This document shows positions 58,701 through 64,000 of a DNA stretch of 64,000 nt, in pieces. The notes beneath the pieces are model-generated. The model was not told the origin of the DNA. It was given only the letters and a program-made list of their open reading frames with translations, and made no database searches. Every line of letters begins with the position of its first letter. The first letter of the stretch is position 1. Location: positions 21,043,559 through 21,107,558 of the forward strand of contig JAQNBH010000002.1 of NCBI GenBank assembly GCA_028752905.1, read 5' to 3'. Both the position numbers and the translations under genes were made by a program. This stretch comes from Cladorhizidae sp. MBARI D1340-BT2 (taxonomy: Eukaryota; Porifera; Demospongiae; Poecilosclerida; Cladorhizidae).

Positions 58701-61700
58701 AACTGTCTGAAATCGCTCATTCTTGTCAAAAGGGCACATTAGCTTCATTTTCATAATTATAGAACTGTTTAAACTCTTTAAATGACAGAAAACGTCTTTT
58801 GGTGAGAAATCTTGTTAAAACAAGCTCCTATTGGGAGGTTGTTTTTTTAGTGTTTTGAGGAAAAACTGCTCATTCTTTTAAAAATGGGAACGTTAGCTTC
58901 CTTTCAACATTATGGAACTGTTTCTATCATAGGTTTCTACTGTCGTTTAATGTCTTTTATTCACTTTTTAACCAAAAGAAACTAGCTTCAGGGACGTTTT
59001 TGAGCGTTTTGAGAAAAAAATTTCCGAAATTGCTTAATCTTATACAAATGGCTTCGTTTTCAACATTATGGAACTGTTTCTACTCTTTAAATGCCAGAAA
59101 ACATCTTTTGGTGAGAAATCTCCCCTTTTTAATCTACCATTTGATTCCAATTTGGACTTTTTTAGAGCGTTTGAGGGGAAAATTTCTGAAATCACTTATT
59201 CTTGTCAAAATGGCTTCTTTTTTTAACATTATGGAACCGATACTGATCTTAAAATGACAGTAAATGTCTTTTGGTGAGAAATCTTCACTTTTTAAATATT
59301 TTGCTCCAATTGGGACGTTTTAGAGGAAAAACTGCCTGAAATAGCTCAAATTAGCACTATTTCTCTTTAATGCACATCAGCTTTATTTACAACAATATAT
59401 AACTGTTTCTACTCTTTATAGGACAGAAAACGTCTTTTAGTGTTAAATATCCCATTTTTAACCAAAAGAACCTTAATTTTACTCGATTTGGGACTTTCAT
59501 GAGGGTTTTTGAGGAAAACTGTCTGGAATCTCTCAATCTTGTCCAAATGGGCACATTTGCTTCCTTTTTAACATTATAGAACTGTTTGTACTGTTTAAAC
59601 GACAGAAAAGAGCTTTTGGTGACACATGTTCACTTTTTTACTGAAAGAAGCTATATTATGCTCCAATTGGTGTTTTTAAGCGTGTTGAGAAAAAACTGTC
59701 TGAATAGCTCTATCTCTTCAAAATGGCACGGCTTCCACTTCAACATTATTGAACTATTTCTACTCTTTAAATGTAAGAACGTCTTTTGGTCGCTCCATTT
59801 GGGACGTTTTGAGGCGTTTTGAGGAAAATGTGTCTGAAATCGCTCATTCTGTTGGCACATTATCAACATTATAGAACTGTTTCTACTCTTAAACAGAAAA
59901 TTGCTTTTGGTGAGAAATCTCCACTTTTGAACCGAAAAAGAAAGACTCCATTAGGGACTTTTATGAGCATTTTGAGGAAAAACTCTGCAATCGCTCAATC
60001 TTGTCAAAATAGGCACATTAGATTCCTTTTCAACATTATGGATCTGTTTCTACTCTTTAAACGACAGAAATTATCTTTTTGTGACAAACCTCCCCTTTTT
60101 CTCCGAAAGTAGCTCTAGATTGTTTCAATAGGGACTTTTTTTTTTGCGTTTTGAGGAAAAACTGTCTGAATTCGCTCAATCTTGTCAAAATGGCACAAAG
60201 CTTCCACTTCAGCATTATGGAACTGTTTTAACTCTTTAAATTATGGAAAACATCTTTTGGTGAGTAATCTCACCTTTTTAAAACTCCAATTGTGCCTTTT
60301 TTGGTGGTTTATTAGAACAAACTATCGGAAATAGCTCATTCGCATCAAAATGGGCACATTAGATTCTTTTCAACATTTATAGAACTCTTTCTACTCTTTA
60401 AATGACTTTTATTGAGGAATGGAACATTTTCTAATCTTTAAATGACTGAAAAAGTCTTTTTATGAGAAATCTACCCTTTTTAAACCAAAGAAGCACTTAA
60501 TTTTTACTCCATTTGGGACGTTTTTAAGAAAAACCGTCTGAAATCGCTCAATCTTACACTTTAACTTCCTTTTCAACATTATGGAACTGTTTCTACACTT
60601 TAAATGACAGAAAATGGAGAAATTTCCTGTTTAACCGAAATAAGGTTTTGAGCGACGTTTTTGAGCGTTTTGAGGAAAAACTGTCTGCAATCGCTAGTTC
60701 TGATCAAAAAGGGCACAGTAGCTTCCTTTTCAACATTATGGAACAGCTTCTACTCTTTAAACGACAATGTTTTTAGGTCCACTTTTAACCGAAAGCTCTA
60801 TTTTGCTCGATATTGTCATGGTGATGCACAGGTTTCAGAGGTGCAGTTGGCTTAAGACCATGTGACCTCCAATAGCGAGCGTTTTGGGAAAAACTGTCTT
60901 AAATCGCTCAATTTTGATAAAATGGCAAATTCGCTTCTTTTCAACATTAGAGAAGTTTATACTGTTTAAATGACAGAAAACGTCTTTTGGTGAGAAATCT
61001 CGCAAAAGAACCTTAATTTTACTCCATTTGGGACTTTCATGAGGGATTTGTGGAAAAACTGTCTGGAATCGCTCAATCGTGTCCAAATGGGCACATTTGT
61101 TTGCTTTTCAATATTATAGAACTGTTTCTACTGTTTAAACGACAGAAAAGGGCTTTTGGTGACAAATCTTCACTTTTTAACTGCTATATTTTGCCTCAAT
61201 TTGTAGGTTTTTGAGTGTTTTGAGAAAACACTGTCTGAAATGTCTCTTCAAAATGGCACTGCTTCCAATTCAACATTATGAACCTGTTTCTACTCTATAA
61301 ATTACAGAAAACATCTTTTGGTGAGAAATCTCCCCTTTGACTTTCTTTACGGGTTTTGAGGGTAAAAATGTCTGGAATCGCTCATTCTCATCGAAATGTG
61401 CACATTAGCTTCCTTTTATACATTATGTGACTGTTTCCACTCTTTAAATGACAGAAAACATCTTTTGGTGAGAAATCTCACCTTTTTAACTGAAAGAAGC
61501 TCCAATTCGGATTTTTTGGGTGTTTTGAGGAAAAACCGTCAGAAATCGGTCATTCTTTTAAAAATGGGCCATTATATTCTTTCAATATAGAACTCTTTCT
61601 TCTCTTAAACAATAGAAAATATCTTTTGTTGAGAAATCTTACGTTTTTAAAGGAAAGGAAAAAAACCCTCTATTTGGCTCCAATAGGGACGTTTTAGAGC

Positions 61701-62945
61701 ATTTTGAGGAAAAACTGTCTGAAATCGATCTATCTTATCAAAATGGCACAATAGCTTCCCCTTTACAGAAAATGTCTTTTGGTGAGAAATCTTCGCGGAT
61801 TTGGGATGTTTTTAAGCGTTTTGAGGAAAAACTGTCTGAAATCGCTCATTCTTGTCAGAAGGGCACACTAGCTTCCTTTTCATAATTATAGAACTGTTTC
61901 AACTCTTTAAATGACAGAAAACGTCTTTTGGTCCATTTTTAACCTATTGGGAGGTTTTTTTTGAGTGTTTTGAGGAAAAACTGTCTGAAATTGCTTATTC
62001 TTTTAAAAATGGGAACGTTAGCTTCCTTTTCAACATTATGGAACTGTTTCTACTCATTAAACGACAGAAAATGTATTTTATTCACTTTTTAAGGGTGTGG
62101 GTCAAGTCTAGTGTGTGGGTCAAGTCTAGTTTGTGGGTCAAGTCTAGTGTGTGGGTCAAGTCTAGTGTGTGGGTCAAGTCTAGTGTGTGGTTCAAGTCTA
62201 GTTTGTGGGTGAAGTCTAGTGTGTGGGTCAAGAAAGAAACTATTTTGCTCCAGGGACGTTTTTGAGCGTTTTGGAAAAAAAATGTCCGAAACTGCTTAAT
62301 CGTGTAAAATTGGCTTCCTTTTCAACATTATGGAAGGTTTCTACTCTTTAAATGACAGAAAACATCTTTTGGTGAGACATCTCCCTTTTTTAATCGTCTA
62401 TTTGGTTCCAATTTGGACTTTTTTTGAGCATTTTGGGGAAAAACTGTCTGTGATCATTTATTCTTATCAAAATGAGTACATTAGCTTCTTTTTCAACATT
62501 ATGGAACCGATCTGCTCTTTAAATGACCGTATGTCTTTTGGTGAGAAATCTTCAGTTTTTTATTGGGACGTTTTAGAGGGTTTTGAGGAAAAACTGACTG
62601 AAATAGATCAATTTTGTCAAAATTGCAAATTAGCACTATTTCTCTTTAAATGTCAGAAAAAGTCTGAAAGAAGCTGTATTTTACGATATTTTAAAGCATT
62701 TTGAGTAAAAACTGTCTTAAATCTCTGTCAAAATTGTGCACATCAGCTTTCTTTTCTACATTATATAACTGTTTCTACTCTTTTATAGGACAGAAAACGT
62801 CTTTTGGTGAGAAATCTTCCATTTTTTATGAAACAAGCTCTATTTTGCTCCGATTGGGACTTTTTTAGCGTTTTAAGGAAAAACTGTCTGAAATCGCTCA
62901 ATCTTGTCAAAATGGGTACATTAGTTTCCTTTTCAACATTATAAG
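55745..62945. repeat. ~178-bp satellite block 5 (longest)
   Basis: About 7.2 kb, some 40 whole or partial monomers, all in the same orientation as the left arrays. 60,120-62,945 is colinear with blocks 2 and 3; 55,745-60,120 has no counterpart in the left units. A unique 60-bp patch (60,808-60,868) interrupts one monomer. Low identity between neighbours, but high identity to positional partners in the left arrays, indicates an old array later duplicated in blocks. Confidence 0.92.
62094..62235. repeat. 18-bp minisatellite, copy 4 (8 units)
   Basis: Eight units with more internal variants than the left copies (TTTGTGG, GTGGTTC, GTGGGTG). Confidence 0.95.

Positions 62946-64000
<1,055 letters not shown>

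Overview
This looks like AT-rich, repeat-dominated nuclear DNA from an invertebrate animal. The evidence is the eukaryotic transposon families present (Ty3/gypsy, hAT, piggyBac-like, KRBA2/Ginger-type integrase), GT-AG introns, very short introns of about 55-60 bp in the one intact gene model, and many TIR and foldback elements. A sponge or another early-branching marine invertebrate fits best, but that is inference. I see no rRNA, tRNA or CRISPR locus, and only one candidate intact host-type gene (50,244-50,978).

Layout. 1-3,165: 3' part of a Ty3/gypsy element whose integrase lies upstream of RT, followed by a 32-bp minisatellite. 3,720-6,175: a complete DNA transposon with ~130-bp TIRs, a 7-bp target duplication (CTCTAAA) and a broken transposase of a family I cannot name. 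8,249-8,800: a foldback element. 9,057-15,214: a structurally complete LTR retrotransposon on the minus strand (two LTRs, TSD TGTTG, tRNA-Leu-type PBS, PPT). It lacks gag and carries two nested insertions: a 937-bp TTAA-flanked piggyBac-like element and a ~0.7-kb nearly perfect palindrome. It sits inside an older gene-like repeat, and a diverged inverted copy of that repeat at 54.6-55.4 kb supplies the empty site. 17.2-18.6 kb: the N-terminal half of a hAT transposase, cut off by satellite DNA.

18.6-42.4 kb is a macrosatellite of 4.5-6.5-kb units. Each unit holds a block of diverged ~178-bp satellite, in most units an 18-bp minisatellite, a module with a hammerhead-like core, a long (TAA/TAG/AAG)n tract, a ~1.15-kb unique segment with exon-like features, and a 384-bp foldback MITE. 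One unit carries a 2,967-bp TIR transposon whose empty site survives in the sister units. 42.4-55.7 kb is a mosaic: a multi-exon integrase-like pseudogene, a third IN-type gypsy fragment, a GGTA array, a second hAT, the three-exon gene, a piggyBac-like fragment and the gene-like repeat. From 55.7 kb to the end, a 7.2-kb satellite block leads into a further macrosatellite unit that runs off the window.

Two signals stand out. All three gypsy-type copies have the Ty1/copia-like order (protease-integrase, with RT downstream where it survives) known from the Gmr1 group. The other is the compound macrosatellite, with its conserved ribozyme-like motif, AAG-expansion series and embedded exon-like ORFs. 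Two TIR transposons also encode transposases I cannot assign to a named superfamily.
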